Shown: positions 18,154-28,320 of the stretch, one piece after another
Layout of the letters: the number at the start of each line of letters is the position of its first letter
How positions within the stretch are numbered: the first letter of the stretch is position 1
From: Photobacterium sanctipauli
GTDB lineage: Bacteria > Pseudomonadota > Gammaproteobacteria > Enterobacterales > Vibrionaceae
NCBI RefSeq assembly: GCF_003026495.1
Contig: NZ_PYMA01000013.1
Span: forward strand, 62,001 to 126,000
Direction of reading: 5' to 3'
DNA: 64,000 nucleotides
Notes under the pieces: generated by a model
Seen by the model: only the letters and a program-made list of their open reading frames with translations
Databases searched by the model: none
Told to the model about the DNA's origin: nothing
Made by a program: the position numbers and the translations under genes

Positions 18154-20094
18154 ATGACAATCCTGAAGTTTACCATCAGTTGGATAGTTGGCTGTTTCTT
18201 AGCATTATGGGTCTCTACCACAGCTATTCACTTCTACCATGAACAACAAGTTATCACTCAACAAGCCGAGCTGACGTTTAAATCAGATAACCACACCACC
18301 CAAATGCTGCTTCGCCAAGCATTGGCAGGCTCAGCCCCATTCACCGGGCAAGTTATCAATCAAGCCTTGGAAGAAGTATTAACCGCCACTTCATTAACAG
18401 CAATTGAAGTGCAGGTAAATGACAGGCACTACCAACAACTCGCTAATGGCTCATACAGCTATCCCTCATGGCTTAATCAGCTGGTCGGGATACAATCCTA
18501 CACAGCGACCCATGACTTAGCTCACGCAGGCAATCTGGGTATCAAAGTCATAACAGAACATGGCCCCGCTCAAAGCCTGCAGCAACTGTGGCATTCAACG
18601 CTGGGCTTTAGCGCTTCGTCATTACTTGCCATTATTTTCTTGAACACGATATCGGTCATTGCCCTGGTATCAAAGCATCGTCCCCTCTTGCTTATTGCCG
18701 ACTATGCTAGCGAGGCAAAACGCAAGCAAAGCCGCTCGCCTTTACCGTTACCAGCAAGTGCCGACGTCAAGGCCATTGTAAAGCTGGTAAACCACCTCAA
18801 CGCCCAACTCAACAACCTGTTTAAACAGCAGGCTAACGAGGCGGTGAAACTCAAAGAACAAGCTTATCGTGACAAAGTGTCAGGGCTAGGTAACCGCCAA
18901 TACTTTATTAACCAGCTAAACTCATGGATTTCAACCAACCCTAGTGGCGGTGTGGCATTATTAAAAACCACCCTTATTGATGACACCTACCGCCAACACG
19001 GTTTCGATCAGGGCGACCAACTCGTCAAGCAAATCGCAGAAGAGCTCAACAGCAATATCATTCACAGTGAGATCAGCCTGGCAAGATTATCCTATGATGA
19101 GTTTGCGGTATTGGTACCTAATACCACAGCAAAAAAATTACAGGCCATTGGTGAAGGCATGCTCAATGTACTCAATACTATTCAAGCGCAAGCAGGGACT
19201 AGCTCTCCGGATTGCGCCCATATAGGATTGCTCATCACTGAAAAAGCCACATCAGCCAGCCACCTGCTCACCCAGCTCGATAACCTATTGGCACAAGCGG
19301 CACTGACACCAGAAACCCCTTTGGCATTTTCTCAAGAATCCAACGCAGCCATTGCTTTTGGTAAGCAACAATGGAAAGCCTTGCTCATCGAGGCTATCGA
19401 TAATAATTTCTTCCGCTACCACGACCAGCCCGTAACCACAGAGCAAGGCACGGTTTATCATTACGAGGTCTTTTCTTCTATTCATAAAGGCAAGGATAAA
19501 TTTTCTGCTCGCCAGTTTCTGGGGGCGATTGACGAGCTCGGTGCCGGGGTATTGTTTGATAGGGAAACCATTGCCAGCTCTATCAACCGCTTGAATGCCG
19601 ACCATACCCTCGGCCCCTTAGCCATTAATATAACGACCAGCAGCGTTAATGACCCCGCATTTATTCGTTGGTTAACCACCACCATGGAACGCAATCAACG
19701 GCTCGCAGACCGTCTTTTCTTCGAAATACCGGAAGCCTGTTTCGTGCGCAGCCCTGACTCATGCAGCTTGTTATGCTCTGCTATCCGGTTTTACAAGTTC
19801 CGATTTGGCGTTGATAATTACGGTCGCTATTTTAAATCGCTTGACTACCTAACAGAGTTCCGCCCCGACTATGTCAAAATCGACTTTTCCTATACCCACC
19901 AACTTAATGACGAAGTTAAACAAGCCTTGCTCTCATCAATTTCGCGCACAGCACATAGCTTGAAAATCATGACCATTGCAACTAGGGTTGAAACCGAAAC
20001 ACAATTGGAGCGCCTTTCAGACCTGTTTGTGAGTGGCTTCCAGGGCTATATCGTAGAAAAGAAATGTAAACCGACGCTCAATTCTCTAGTGTAA
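18154..20094 (+). CDS. Membrane GGDEF/EAL protein with degenerate catalytic motifs (CsrD/LapD-like)
   Basis: 646 residues. Two membrane segments (about 6-24 and 152-172) flank a periplasmic domain, then come GGDEF-like (about 245-410) and EAL-like (about 415-640) domains. The GGDEF signature reads LSYDEF and the EAL signature reads YHYEVF; FEIPEACF and KIDFSYTH replace the usual catalytic stretches. Neither cyclase nor phosphodiesterase activity is expected. The length and layout match both CsrD/MshH, which steers CsrB RNA decay, and LapD, a c-di-GMP receptor. No lapG-like gene is adjacent. Which of the two it resembles more needs a proper alignment. Confidence 0.8.
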   Translation: MTILKFTISWIVGCFLALWVSTTAIHFYHEQQVITQQAELTFKSDNHTTQMLLRQALAGSAPFTGQVINQALEEVLTATSLTAIEVQVNDRHYQQLANGSYSYPSWLNQLVGIQSYTATHDLAHAGNLGIKVITEHGPAQSLQQLWHSTLGFSASSLLAIIFLNTISVIALVSKHRPLLLIADYASEAKRKQSRSPLPLPASADVKAIVKLVNHLNAQLNNLFKQQANEAVKLKEQAYRDKVSGLGNRQYFINQLNSWISTNPSGGVALLKTTLIDDTYRQHGFDQGDQLVKQIAEELNSNIIHSEISLARLSYDEFAVLVPNTTAKKLQAIGEGMLNVLNTIQAQAGTSSPDCAHIGLLITEKATSASHLLTQLDNLLAQAALTPETPLAFSQESNAAIAFGKQQWKALLIEAIDNNFFRYHDQPVTTEQGTVYHYEVFSSIHKGKDKFSARQFLGAIDELGAGVLFDRETIASSINRLNADHTLGPLAINITTSSVNDPAFIRWLTTTMERNQRLADRLFFEIPEACFVRSPDSCSLLCSAIRFYKFRFGVDNYGRYFKSLDYLTEFRPDYVKIDFSYTHQLNDEVKQALLSSISRTAHSLKIMTIATRVETETQLERLSDLFVSGFQGYIVEKKCKPTLNSLV

Positions 20095-20136
20095 TGACTC
20101 GCTTTACGGGCTAACGTGAGAGGGCATTTGATTGAA

Positions 20137-20176
20137 ATTTACAGTGTAAATTAGTGCTAAAATTTACACTGTAAAT
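20137..20176. other. Two parS2 centromere sites in tandem
   Basis: TTTACAGTGTAAA (20138-20150) and TTTACACTGTAAA (20163-20175) are perfect matches to the Vibrio chromosome II parS2 consensus (TTTACA-N-TGTAAA), 25 bp apart. They lie in the convergent gap between the GGDEF/EAL gene and the FapA-like gene; the second touches the latter's stop codon. Confidence 0.93.
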
Positions 20177-21831
20177 CATAATGGCTGGCATTGAATTTCA
20201 CGATCGCGGATCTGGATTTTTGATGGCCCATGTTCTTGGTTAAGGGTCAGCTTCTCTTTTTCAAGCTGAATTTTAACCCCGCTATAAATTCGGTTTAGCG
20301 CAGTGACCGACACTAGCTCACGCAGCTCTTCATATTCCGCTTTTAAGGTTTCAAAATTATGCTGGGTTGCGATCAAGCTATCGCGATGATGCTGCGCAGT
20401 TTGCTTAAGCTTCTCTACCAACTCCGGAGGTCGCTTACTCTGAGGGATCTTGATTAGCTTAAGCTGAGCCTGCTTGAGCTGCTGGATACTGTCCTTTTCT
20501 TTGTCGTATTGATCAGCGGCTAGTTGAAGCTGCTCCAATAAATGGTGGTAGCGGCCAAAGGCAATAATGGTGGTGGGTACGCCGGCTAGCGCACCAATGT
20601 TCACAGCCCGCACGCTGTAGCCCGCTTCAATGTAGCCGCCACTTAAGGTACCGTGGCGTTTGAGCTGATCGGTCACCACGACTTCCCCTTGAGTGCGAAT
20701 AACACAATGCAGCGCATGAAGAGAGAAGCTAACATCTTGTCCCGCCTCAATTTCAGCAAACTGGGCAAATTTACTCGTCACCTTGCCACCGGCTTCTAGA
20801 TAACAAGCCAGCGGACTACCTTCCTGCTTACGGCCAATGACCCCTTTGATAATTGCAATGTCACCGCCAGCCTTTAGTTCAGCAAGCTCAACAAACCCTG
20901 TCACCGTAATATTGCCGGTCGCAGCCACCTTCATTCCCGGTGTGACATCACCGTTAATAATGACACTGCCATCGAATGAAATATGCCCGGTCGCGACATT
21001 CACTCCTTTTAAGGTCAAGGCATCATCAACTTGCATCCCCTTGGGCTTCATGACAGGAATGCCCGACTTTAACGCGAGCAAGATGTTTTCATCCTGCTCG
21101 CTGATTGCCGTCCCCTCGCCAACCTCAAACTCAGCAGGCTTTCCAGCCACCGCAGGTAGTTCTTTTCCTTCGACGGTAAAGCCCGGCGTGCCTGGCGTAG
21201 CGGGGATACGCCGCATAATTGCTTGGCCGGCCTTCACGGTTACCAATTCGCCCAAATCAAGCATATCAACCTTGCCGTCATCTAACGCTTGAGGGCGTAG
21301 GATACGGCTGCCAACGTCTTCGACCAAAGCCTCGAACCGGGTATCAGCACCATGCTCGGGCATCCGGCCAAAGGCGACAGGCACCGTGATTTTTTGCCCT
21401 GCAGAAAGTTGGCCAGAAAGGCGAATAATTTCCTGTAGTTGGTTCTTACGTATGCCTTTGACGATATGGTTATCTTTGAGCGCCTCAAGCAAGGCGGGGC
21501 CAGAAATGGCTTTACCGCCATAGGGGGCGGTAATGGTTAACGAGGCCTTCATCATGTCGGCCTCGGTCTTCACCAAGTAACTGGCATCACGACACTCGGC
21601 AACGATAATCGGTTTGATGTCTGTTGTAACGTCACCGTCGTCTGGAGTAGGCTGGTTAATAAAAGCTAGGGCAGAGTCGATAGCACTTTCGAAACGATAA
21701 TAATTTTGCGCGCCTAGCTTCTCAATTTGGCTGATAAGCATATCGCGAGTAAGCGCTTCTCCCGCATAACGATCTGCTGAGAGAAAAATAGACTGCTTAT
21801 CTTGTGACAACTGCAGAAACGACTCTGCCAT
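20176..21831 (-). CDS. FapA-like (DUF342) polymer-forming protein
   Basis: The ATG at 21831 follows a strong AAAGGAGT site and gives 551 residues. The centre (about 190-420) has the DUF342/FapA beta-helix-like repeats: LTLKGVNVATGHISFDGSVI, VNGDVTPGMKVAATGNI and LKAGGDIAIIKGVIG. A charged coiled coil follows at about 440-530. FapA homologues appear in gammaproteobacteria, where links to flagellar polarity and FlhF have been reported in Vibrio; the role here is unproven. It is flanked by parS2 sites but has no sequence link with partition proteins. Confidence 0.8.
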   Translation of the reverse strand: MAESFLQLSQDKQSIFLSADRYAGEALTRDMLISQIEKLGAQNYYRFESAIDSALAFINQPTPDDGDVTTDIKPIIVAECRDASYLVKTEADMMKASLTITAPYGGKAISGPALLEALKDNHIVKGIRKNQLQEIIRLSGQLSAGQKITVPVAFGRMPEHGADTRFEALVEDVGSRILRPQALDDGKVDMLDLGELVTVKAGQAIMRRIPATPGTPGFTVEGKELPAVAGKPAEFEVGEGTAISEQDENILLALKSGIPVMKPKGMQVDDALTLKGVNVATGHISFDGSVIINGDVTPGMKVAATGNITVTGFVELAELKAGGDIAIIKGVIGRKQEGSPLACYLEAGGKVTSKFAQFAEIEAGQDVSFSLHALHCVIRTQGEVVVTDQLKRHGTLSGGYIEAGYSVRAVNIGALAGVPTTIIAFGRYHHLLEQLQLAADQYDKEKDSIQQLKQAQLKLIKIPQSKRPPELVEKLKQTAQHHRDSLIATQHNFETLKAEYEELRELVSVTALNRIYSGVKIQLEKEKLTLNQEHGPSKIQIRDREIQCQPL

Positions 21832-22103
21832 ATCGACTCCTTTCGATACCTCTAACTCATTCAATATTAACCCAAGTTATATTGAGGCAACTAATCTCCA
21901 ACTCACACTTACCAATATCTATCATTCATAGTTATATTTGGGCAAGATTAAGCTAACTATCGTTGTGCAAATTAAGACGCAACACACAGATAAACAAATC
22001 TCGCCCAGCGCTATTGATAAGTATTCTATCTAAGGTAAGCCAAGATTTAATGACAGAGTACTCAAAAAATAGAATTTCAATAAATTCAATTACAAACAAT
22101 TCG

Positions 22104-22505
22104 TTAATCAAGCACTAGCGCCTGCATCTGTTGCTCAGACAACCAGCTATTGGTCATGAAGCGGTAATGAAAATGCCCAGGTTTTTTCTTATTCGCTGAT
22201 AAAGGGTCAAGCAACAGCCCTCCCTCCAACAAACCAAAAGGGTGGATCAAAAGCTGGCAGGAAGCATTCACCGTCAAACGCTGCTCAGACTCTAAGTAGA
22301 GGCAATGACGCTTCAAGCGGTTTACCGTCACTTTTATCCCAACTTCATGCATATCAATAAGCTGTCTTGCGAGCGGATTTTGGTAATATAACCGTCCCGC
22401 AATACCGCCTCGGCCAAGTGAAAACAGATCATCAGCCTGCAATGAATTAGCAAACCGCGCTCGCGACATTGAATGATCAAGCACTGGTGTTCTAACGATT
22501 GTCAT
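22104..22505 (-). CDS. Protein of unknown function, about 133 residues
   Basis: The ATG at 22505 follows AAGGAGTGGTA, a strong ribosome site. The sequence (MTIVRTPVLDHSMSRARFAN...) has no signal peptide or membrane segment. It has a beta-rich middle (EVGIKVTVNRLKRHCLYLESEQRLTVNASCQLLIHPFG), distantly like PilZ-sized domains, but I see no RxxxR...DxSxxG motif. I do not recognise it. It is a single gene between the FapA-like gene and a spacer that holds two parS2 sites. Confidence 0.6.
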   Translation of the reverse strand: MTIVRTPVLDHSMSRARFANSLQADDLFSLGRGGIAGRLYYQNPLARQLIDMHEVGIKVTVNRLKRHCLYLESEQRLTVNASCQLLIHPFGLLEGGLLLDPLSANKKKPGHFHYRFMTNSWLSEQQMQALVLD

Positions 22506-22714
22506 TACCACTCCTTGTTAATCTTTATTATTGTATTTGTTCTATTTTTCACTGCCGTATGATTTTGCTGCTACCCACCAAAGGAGCCTAGTGACTAAGC
22601 GCTTGGAATGTTGCGAGCGACATGATCTAACTTTAGACAATGTGGCATTTATTTCCAAACCAACCTGCATCAGCCAACAAATAGAACGACATACCATATT
22701 TTTTTATGGCTGTG

Positions 22715-22899
22715 ATTTACAGTGTAAATAGAACAGATAGAACGGTGAAATACGGCAAGATGATCCATGCCCACCTGAATAAGTCATTAATCTAAGCGCT
22801 AGGCAGGGAGATGGTTGATATCACCTATTAGTCACGAAGAAATAATAGGTGATTGCAGGGAGAGGTGATGGCTACGAAATGAGAATTTACACTGTAAAT
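22715..22899. other. Two parS2 sites in the spacer before the PHP gene
   Basis: Perfect matches at 22716-22728 (TTTACAGTGTAAA) and 22886-22898 (TTTACACTGTAAA), 170 bp apart. The second ends two bases before the stop codon of the minus-strand PHP gene. The rest of the 22506-22900 spacer holds no credible gene. Confidence 0.92.
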
Positions 22900-22900
22900 A

Positions 22901-23638
22901 TCAAAGTGCAGAAAAGGTCTCGAGCGTGGTGCCTTTCGATTCAAGAAAAGAAATGAATTGTTTGGCGCTAGATGTAATCACCCGTTCTTCAGGGAAGTCA
23001 ATCTTAGCTAGCAACGCCTCAACATGATCGAACCGACCAACGTCATAGGCAAAATGCGCATCCGATCCCGTCGTTAGTGATGCCCCTACATCTTTTGCTA
23101 TGCGAGCGATTTGTTCACAGCGCGGTTGGCTACCAGCACGCGAGCCCGATAATGACGAGTTATTAATTTCAATCACAACATTTGCCTCGGCTGCTGCGGT
23201 GATCACTTGTTCAAACTCGAAATCAAAATTGGGGTTGCCAAGATGGCCTAGCGCATGAACCCAACCAGACGCAATCGTATTCAACAAGGTAGTGGTATGC
23301 GTTTGCTTATCAGCGGGTCGGTAAACAGGCTCATGGAAACTCGCCAACACCCAATCAAGTTGTTCTGTGATTTGAGGCTGTAGATCAATCTCACCATCAG
23401 GATTGATGATATTTGCTTCAACGCCGCGTAATATTCCGACGCCATGCAGGAAGCGAGGCAAGATGCGTTGATTGGCAAAATGCCAAAAATGGGGAGAGCC
23501 AGGCATTGAGGGCGCATGATCTGTTACACACATCAGTGACAAGCCTTTCTCGGCTGCCGCTGCTGCATTTTCAAGTAGCGTGCTATAAGCATGGCCACTT
23601 GAGATAGTGTGAGTATGCGTATCTACGACGAATTTCAT
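22901..23638 (-). CDS. ycdX: PHP-domain phosphatase, YcdX-like
   Basis: The start ATG at 23638 has AGGAG 6 bases upstream and gives 245 residues, the YcdX family length. The metal-binding PHP motifs are all visible: DTHTHT at 6-11, VTDHAPS, GVEANI, and [15 protein letters not shown] near the C-terminus. YcdX binds three zinc ions and hydrolyses phosphoesters; its physiological substrate is uncertain (swarming defects are reported in E. coli). It follows tmcA by 16 bases on the same strand, so co-transcription is likely. Confidence 0.9.
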   Translation of the reverse strand: MKFVVDTHTHTISSGHAYSTLLENAAAAAEKGLSLMCVTDHAPSMPGSPHFWHFANQRILPRFLHGVGILRGVEANIINPDGEIDLQPQITEQLDWVLASFHEPVYRPADKQTHTTTLLNTIASGWVHALGHLGNPNFDFEFEQVITAAAEANVVIEINNSSLSGSRAGSQPRCEQIARIAKDVGASLTTGSDAHFAYDVGRFDHVEALLAKIDFPEERVITSSAKQFISFLESKGTTLETFSAL

Positions 23639-23654
23639 CAACAGCTCCTTGTAA

Positions 23655-25769
23655 TTAAATCTTTGAATACCCATCGCGCAGAAGTTGCTCGGCTTCTTTG
23701 CGCCCGGATAAATTAAATTCTTCCACGATAGCAGGCCAAGGTTTACGTTGGATGACCTTGGCAACGGCTAACGCCGACCAATCAGAACGATTATTGTCAG
23801 TTTGGATATCACCGCTTAACGCTGATATTAAAGCCGTGGTTAAGGCTGGCAATGCCAGCTCATACCCGAGCCCACCTCTGCAATACAACGCTAGCTGCTG
23901 GGCGACCAAATGCTGCGGTAGGCTCGCAGGGCAAACAAGATCTTTAACGACATATCGATATAAAGCCGTGAAGGACGATGCCGATAATCCCGAAAAGCAC
24001 TCGCTCGCATTGAAGTGAAGGTTGGCCGCAAACAATTGGTCAGCATCACCCAGCCACTGCTGGCTTTGGGAAGTTAAAGCCAAGGTACACTGCAATGACT
24101 GGTAGCCACTTGCTGCATCTTTCTTTAATCCCAACCTGACAGGGCGGTAGCCCGCCTTATGCCAGAACTGCAATAGCTCAGGCACATATCCAAAACTGGT
24201 ACCCAAATAGTCGAAATGGGCTTGGGCCCAAGTTGCGGTGTATTGAAGCAAAACTTGGCCAATGCCTTGTTGCTGTAATTCAGGGTGAACCGCTATTCGC
24301 ATAATACGGCCACAACGTTGAACGGCACCTTGTGCCAGCCCCAAATGAGCAGCCATCGACTGTGCAAGCAAATGCCCTTTTATGCGTCGGGTGCCATGTT
24401 GAACCTGCTCGGCTAGTTTTTCGTCCAAGCCCCCCTCAGCCATCACCAAGCAACAACCAACCAAACTGCCTTGGTAGAAAGTGGCGATAACAGACAACTT
24501 GTCATCATCCAGCATGGCAACCAGATCGGCTGGTGACGTCTGGTAGTGGGCATTCACCAGAAGTCCAAACACCTGGGTTAGCAACAACTCGTCGGACAGC
24601 AACTCCTGCTTTTCAAGAGCGCGGCTTGTACAAGCTACAAGCTTTAATCGGTTGTGCGTTTCATTACCCTGTTCAGGGGGGCTAGCAGAATCAACCTCTG
24701 GCAAAGGCGCAGCAAATAACAGGGCTTGGAAAACCCAATTCTCAAGCGGATCGTCATTCGCCCAACGAACAGGCTCGGCTAGCTCAACACTGCGCCAGTG
24801 CGGCATTTTGGTATCGAGGATTTGTCGAAACTTAACGGCAAAGCCACGGCCGGTTCCTTCATAGCCATGCACCGTGCTTGAAAAAACAATACGGTTAAAA
24901 CGATCCAACATTGCCGATAGCAACGGCGCCGGTATGGCAGCTGCCTCATCGACGATAACAAAATCGGCGTCGACCGCGCCGGATAAAAGCATGTCGGGGG
25001 AAACAAAATCAATCACGCCCAACCCAACCGCTAACTGGCGCTGACAGCTAAACGGCATATCAAACCGCTCGGCAACATGACGAAAAATTGTTTTGGCCGA
25101 CTCAAACGATGGGGCCGTCACCGCGATTTTAATTTTGCGCGCTTGAAGTAGGCTGGCAGCAGCCAAGCCCATTGCTGCCGACTTACCACGCCCCCTATCG
25201 GCCGTGATCACAACAGGGCGTTTTCGGTGACCGGTAACGACACGCCGAACAGCCGCGATGGCATCCGACTGGCATTGGGTAACAGCACCAAACTCGTCAC
25301 CCGCAAACATAGGTGACACAGCATTATCAACCAAAGGTAGCGGGGGCAACGCAGTATCGGGGGTGATTTGGACAACTTGCGGCAGGCTAAGTAAACGCCC
25401 CAATCGCTGCATGAACAAAGATGAGTGGCAGCAATCAATATTATCGGGGGCCAACAGCACCAGTATACCGCCTCCGACAACAGTACCAGACAATGCCCCT
25501 AATGCGTCAGCATCAAAACCGGCGTGCATATTATAAACGAGGCACTGGCACTCCTGTCCCAACTTCGTTTTGGCTTTTTTGAACGGTACAAAAGCTAAGG
25601 GCTCAATTGCAGTCCCCCCAGTAACAAGCGTATTGGGTAGCAAGTCGCTGAAGACGCGGGCAACCTCTTTGCCCCAAGACTCGTCACCCTTGGCAACCAC
25701 CAGATAGCGAATGTTGGCGTCTACGGCTTGCTGGATAAGTTGGCGGGAAAATTGACTAAGCTGGCTCAT
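23655..25769 (-). CDS. tmcA: tRNA(Met) cytidine acetyltransferase TmcA
   Basis: From the ATG at 25769 ([15 protein letters not shown]) it is 704 residues. The order is an N-terminal TmcA domain (1-170), an RNA helicase-like ATPase with Walker A ADRGRGKS and DEAA motif in [16 protein letters not shown] (about 190-390), a GNAT acetyltransferase ([22 protein letters not shown]) and a C-terminal tRNA-binding tail. It makes N4-acetylcytidine at the wobble position of elongator tRNA-Met. The 13 extra codons available upstream lack a ribosome site. It lies downstream of parB2 behind a terminator and upstream of ycdX. Confidence 0.94.
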   Translation of the reverse strand: MSQLSQFSRQLIQQAVDANIRYLVVAKGDESWGKEVARVFSDLLPNTLVTGGTAIEPLAFVPFKKAKTKLGQECQCLVYNMHAGFDADALGALSGTVVGGGILVLLAPDNIDCCHSSLFMQRLGRLLSLPQVVQITPDTALPPLPLVDNAVSPMFAGDEFGAVTQCQSDAIAAVRRVVTGHRKRPVVITADRGRGKSAAMGLAAASLLQARKIKIAVTAPSFESAKTIFRHVAERFDMPFSCQRQLAVGLGVIDFVSPDMLLSGAVDADFVIVDEAAAIPAPLLSAMLDRFNRIVFSSTVHGYEGTGRGFAVKFRQILDTKMPHWRSVELAEPVRWANDDPLENWVFQALLFAAPLPEVDSASPPEQGNETHNRLKLVACTSRALEKQELLSDELLLTQVFGLLVNAHYQTSPADLVAMLDDDKLSVIATFYQGSLVGCCLVMAEGGLDEKLAEQVQHGTRRIKGHLLAQSMAAHLGLAQGAVQRCGRIMRIAVHPELQQQGIGQVLLQYTATWAQAHFDYLGTSFGYVPELLQFWHKAGYRPVRLGLKKDAASGYQSLQCTLALTSQSQQWLGDADQLFAANLHFNASECFSGLSASSFTALYRYVVKDLVCPASLPQHLVAQQLALYCRGGLGYELALPALTTALISALSGDIQTDNNRSDWSALAVAKVIQRKPWPAIVEEFNLSGRKEAEQLLRDGYSKI

Positions 25770-25830
25770 GGTTTCACTCAAATTATACTTACGAAGGCAT
25801 GATACCAATTTGCCCTAACTGATGGCGAAA

Positions 25831-25858
25831 AAAAACCACGCTGGCTAGCGTGGTTTTT
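25831..25858. terminator. Terminator between parB2 and tmcA
   Basis: AAAAACCACGCT (25831-25842) pairs with AGCGTGGTTTTT (25847-25858) around a 4-base loop, with an A-run/T-run on either side. It should stop parA2-parB2 transcription. Confidence 0.9.
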
Positions 25859-25873
25859 AATATCAGGAATAGG

Positions 25874-26848
25874 TTACTTAAGGTAGTCAGCCAAGTAAGC
25901 CAAGATATCATCTGCCTGGCGCTCCGACAGTTTCTTTAGCTTGAGCTGCAACTTATCACCATCTCGGGTATATGAAATTTTACCTTTAACCAACTCTTGT
26001 GGCTTGGGTTTCTCAACCTCCACTTTTGGCTGTAAAACGTCACCCATTTCCTCAAGCTTGTTAGTCACTTCACGAGTAATACGGGTGATGCCGGTGGCGT
26101 TGATCGACTTCCACATCGCCTCATCGTTGCTGGCTAAATCCGCTACAAACTTTTGCTGTAGGTCCATCGGTAAGCCAAAGAACAAACGGTGCAGCTTAAC
26201 AATGGTTGGGCGACCAAGCTCACCCACGCTTGGGTAGGCCATCAACACTTCCATTGGCAGCGCAGCAGCCTTCAATGCGCCACTGACCAACGCCTCACTG
26301 CACTGACAATATTTGGCCAGCTCTTTTTGATCTGCCACCTTGCCAGATTCAAGCAACATTTGCATCTCTTTGCCGCGTTCGAAAAGCGACAACGGTTTGT
26401 GGGCATTTGCCACATCGGACAAGAACTTGGCGTGCTCGCTGTTGATCCCCTTACCGACATAGATAAGGAAATCTTTCTCGGCCAAGATACACGACATACG
26501 ACGACGGCTACCATCGAGCACTTCGATGTTGCCATCATCCAGCCAACGACCAACAGCGGGATATTGCTGGCCGCGATCTTTTAGGGTGGTAAGAATATCG
26601 GCCAGTGCATGCTCGTTCAGGAATGCCTGCTCACGGGCATTTTCTGCAAACACGCGAGTTTTACCTGCGACTTCGCCCGCTTTGATTTTTACCAGCTCGA
26701 ATGCAACGGTATCTTCACCCGCCACCGCCAGCTCGATTACCGACGCCTTATCTTTGGCGGCAGTCTGTGCCTCTGCAGGGGTCGTGGCACGGCGCTTATC
26801 GGCCTTGCCAAACAGACGTGCATTAAGATCAGTAGTTTTAATTGCCAT
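25874..26848 (-). CDS. parB2: Chromosome II partition protein ParB2
   Basis: 324 residues. The N-terminal ParB/Spo0J-type nuclease-like domain is seen in DILTTLKDRGQQYPAVGRWLDDGNIEVLDGSRRRMSCIL (about 80-125), with the CTPase-region arginines GSRRR. An HTH follows (DQKELAKYCQCSEALVSGALKAAALP). The C-terminal part after residue 270 is a dimerisation region. It binds the parS2 palindromes mapped at 20.1, 22.7, 22.9, 29.9 and (weaker) 30.3 kb and works with ParA2 to segregate chromosome II. It begins 8 bases after parA2, so the two form an operon. Confidence 0.95.
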   Translation of the reverse strand: MAIKTTDLNARLFGKADKRRATTPAEAQTAAKDKASVIELAVAGEDTVAFELVKIKAGEVAGKTRVFAENAREQAFLNEHALADILTTLKDRGQQYPAVGRWLDDGNIEVLDGSRRRMSCILAEKDFLIYVGKGINSEHAKFLSDVANAHKPLSLFERGKEMQMLLESGKVADQKELAKYCQCSEALVSGALKAAALPMEVLMAYPSVGELGRPTIVKLHRLFFGLPMDLQQKFVADLASNDEAMWKSINATGITRITREVTNKLEEMGDVLQPKVEVEKPKPQELVKGKISYTRDGDKLQLKLKKLSERQADDILAYLADYLK

Positions 26849-26856
26849 CTGCTAAA

Positions 26857-28071
26857 TTACTCCCGGTTTAGGTTAGCCCAGTGGCTGTGCATTACGCGCT
26901 CAAGCTCCAGGCCAACTCGTTGTATTGCCTCTTGCGCCGTCGACAGGGTCTTCTTGCCCCCCTCAAACTCGGCAGCCGTTAAATCAAATACCGTACTATA
27001 GGTATCAGCACAGGTTTCAAAAGCACGGCTGCGCGGCACCGTTGCCATCATAACCTGCTCTCGCAGCAGGTAGTTCATCTCGGTAAGCACCGATACCTGC
27101 TTCTTGTTATCGTCTTCAAACATGGTTGGCATCAAGCGAATGAACTCAAGGCCATGCCAGTTCTCCGGGAACATTTCATATACCGTTGGCAAATGCTGGA
27201 AGAAGTTAACCGTTGACGCCCAGTCCAAACGCTTTGCCGCACAAGGGATAATCAAGGCGTTTGACGCGTACATCGCATTCCACACCAGTGGATCGATATG
27301 CGGGCCGGTATCGATCATGATAACGTCGAACTCGTCAGAAATCGGGTCGATAACTCGCTCTTTTAGCAAGCGAACAATATCGAGATCTTGGTTCACCGCC
27401 AGATCTTGCCAGGCATCGGCGTTGAACATCGCATCTTCAGGGAAGGCGGCGATGGTCTTCAGGTTAGGGTATTGGGTTGGCATTACCACGTTGCCCATCA
27501 AGAAATCCTTATCGATTTCCTGATCTTCAGGCACGTTTGCCAGCATCACGTCGACCGCCGAATAAATGGTTTCCTGCTCACCAACACTGATTTGCGGGTT
27601 AAGGAAAAGGCGTAGCGAGCCCTGTGGATCGAGGTCGATAAGACAAATACGGTAGCGCTTATCCAAATCCAATGCCAAGCAAGCCGCTAAATGAACAGCG
27701 GTCATCGACTTACCCGTACCGCCCTTTTGGTTCTGGACATTGACGATCCAAGGCTTGCGGCCCGCCCCCTCACGCTCGTGGAAAGCCGGCTTTTTCGCCG
27801 CGTCCATCAACTGGTGCGCTTCTTCCAGCGTGATTGAGTAGTGGTTTGCATTATTCTTGGTGAACTGGTGGCCAGTGGCCTCCATACGCGAAATAGCATC
27901 ATCCAGTTTACGGCGTGTCAGCCCCGAACGCGTTTCCATCAGTGCCTTAGACATTGGAGGAAACAACTCCTCACGACGCTCTTCCAGCACGATTTCGATA
28001 CGGTCAGCCTGGACCTGCTTGGTTTGCTCAGCAATATTGAGCAAGTTTTCTATCGTCTGTTCCCTATTCAT
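26857..28071 (-). CDS. parA2: Chromosome II partition ATPase ParA2
   Basis: The start ATG at 28071 (MNREQTIENLLNIAEQTKQV) gives 404 residues; the upstream 33 codons are hydrophobic noise. Residues 1-105 carry the long N-terminal HTH region of type Ia ParA proteins (TRSGLTRRKLDDAISRMEATGHQF). Walker A KGGTGKS is in VQNQKGGTGKSMTAVHLA, the switch region is LIDLDPQGS, and Walker B is VIMIDTGPHI. The N-terminal domain usually makes these ParAs autorepressors, so the par promoter in the 28072-28320 gap is probably self-regulated. It forms filaments on DNA that move ParB2-parS2. Confidence 0.95.
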   Translation of the reverse strand: MNREQTIENLLNIAEQTKQVQADRIEIVLEERREELFPPMSKALMETRSGLTRRKLDDAISRMEATGHQFTKNNANHYSITLEEAHQLMDAAKKPAFHEREGAGRKPWIVNVQNQKGGTGKSMTAVHLAACLALDLDKRYRICLIDLDPQGSLRLFLNPQISVGEQETIYSAVDVMLANVPEDQEIDKDFLMGNVVMPTQYPNLKTIAAFPEDAMFNADAWQDLAVNQDLDIVRLLKERVIDPISDEFDVIMIDTGPHIDPLVWNAMYASNALIIPCAAKRLDWASTVNFFQHLPTVYEMFPENWHGLEFIRLMPTMFEDDNKKQVSVLTEMNYLLREQVMMATVPRSRAFETCADTYSTVFDLTAAEFEGGKKTLSTAQEAIQRVGLELERVMHSHWANLNRE

Positions 28072-28320
28072 TTTATATCTTCGCCATGAATTGTTTTGCC
28101 ATAATTGTACAGCAAAAAAACACCAAAACAATAAAAAGCTGAACATATCGATTAATATTGAATCCACCACTAACCGCGTTAAATCAAGGTGTGATATTGC
28201 TCAAAAGATGAAACCGATCGAGCTCAAACAATGCAGATTTATCCTCGCATTTATGACCACAATCATAATAAAATCCTGCGTTCCACTTAATTTATGGCTA
28301 ATTAATAACAGGATATTGTT

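Noticed and set aside
28072..28320. Search for a par operator upstream of parA2
   Set aside because: No convincing palindrome or direct repeat seen; autoregulation by ParA2 is likely but the site cannot be pointed to.
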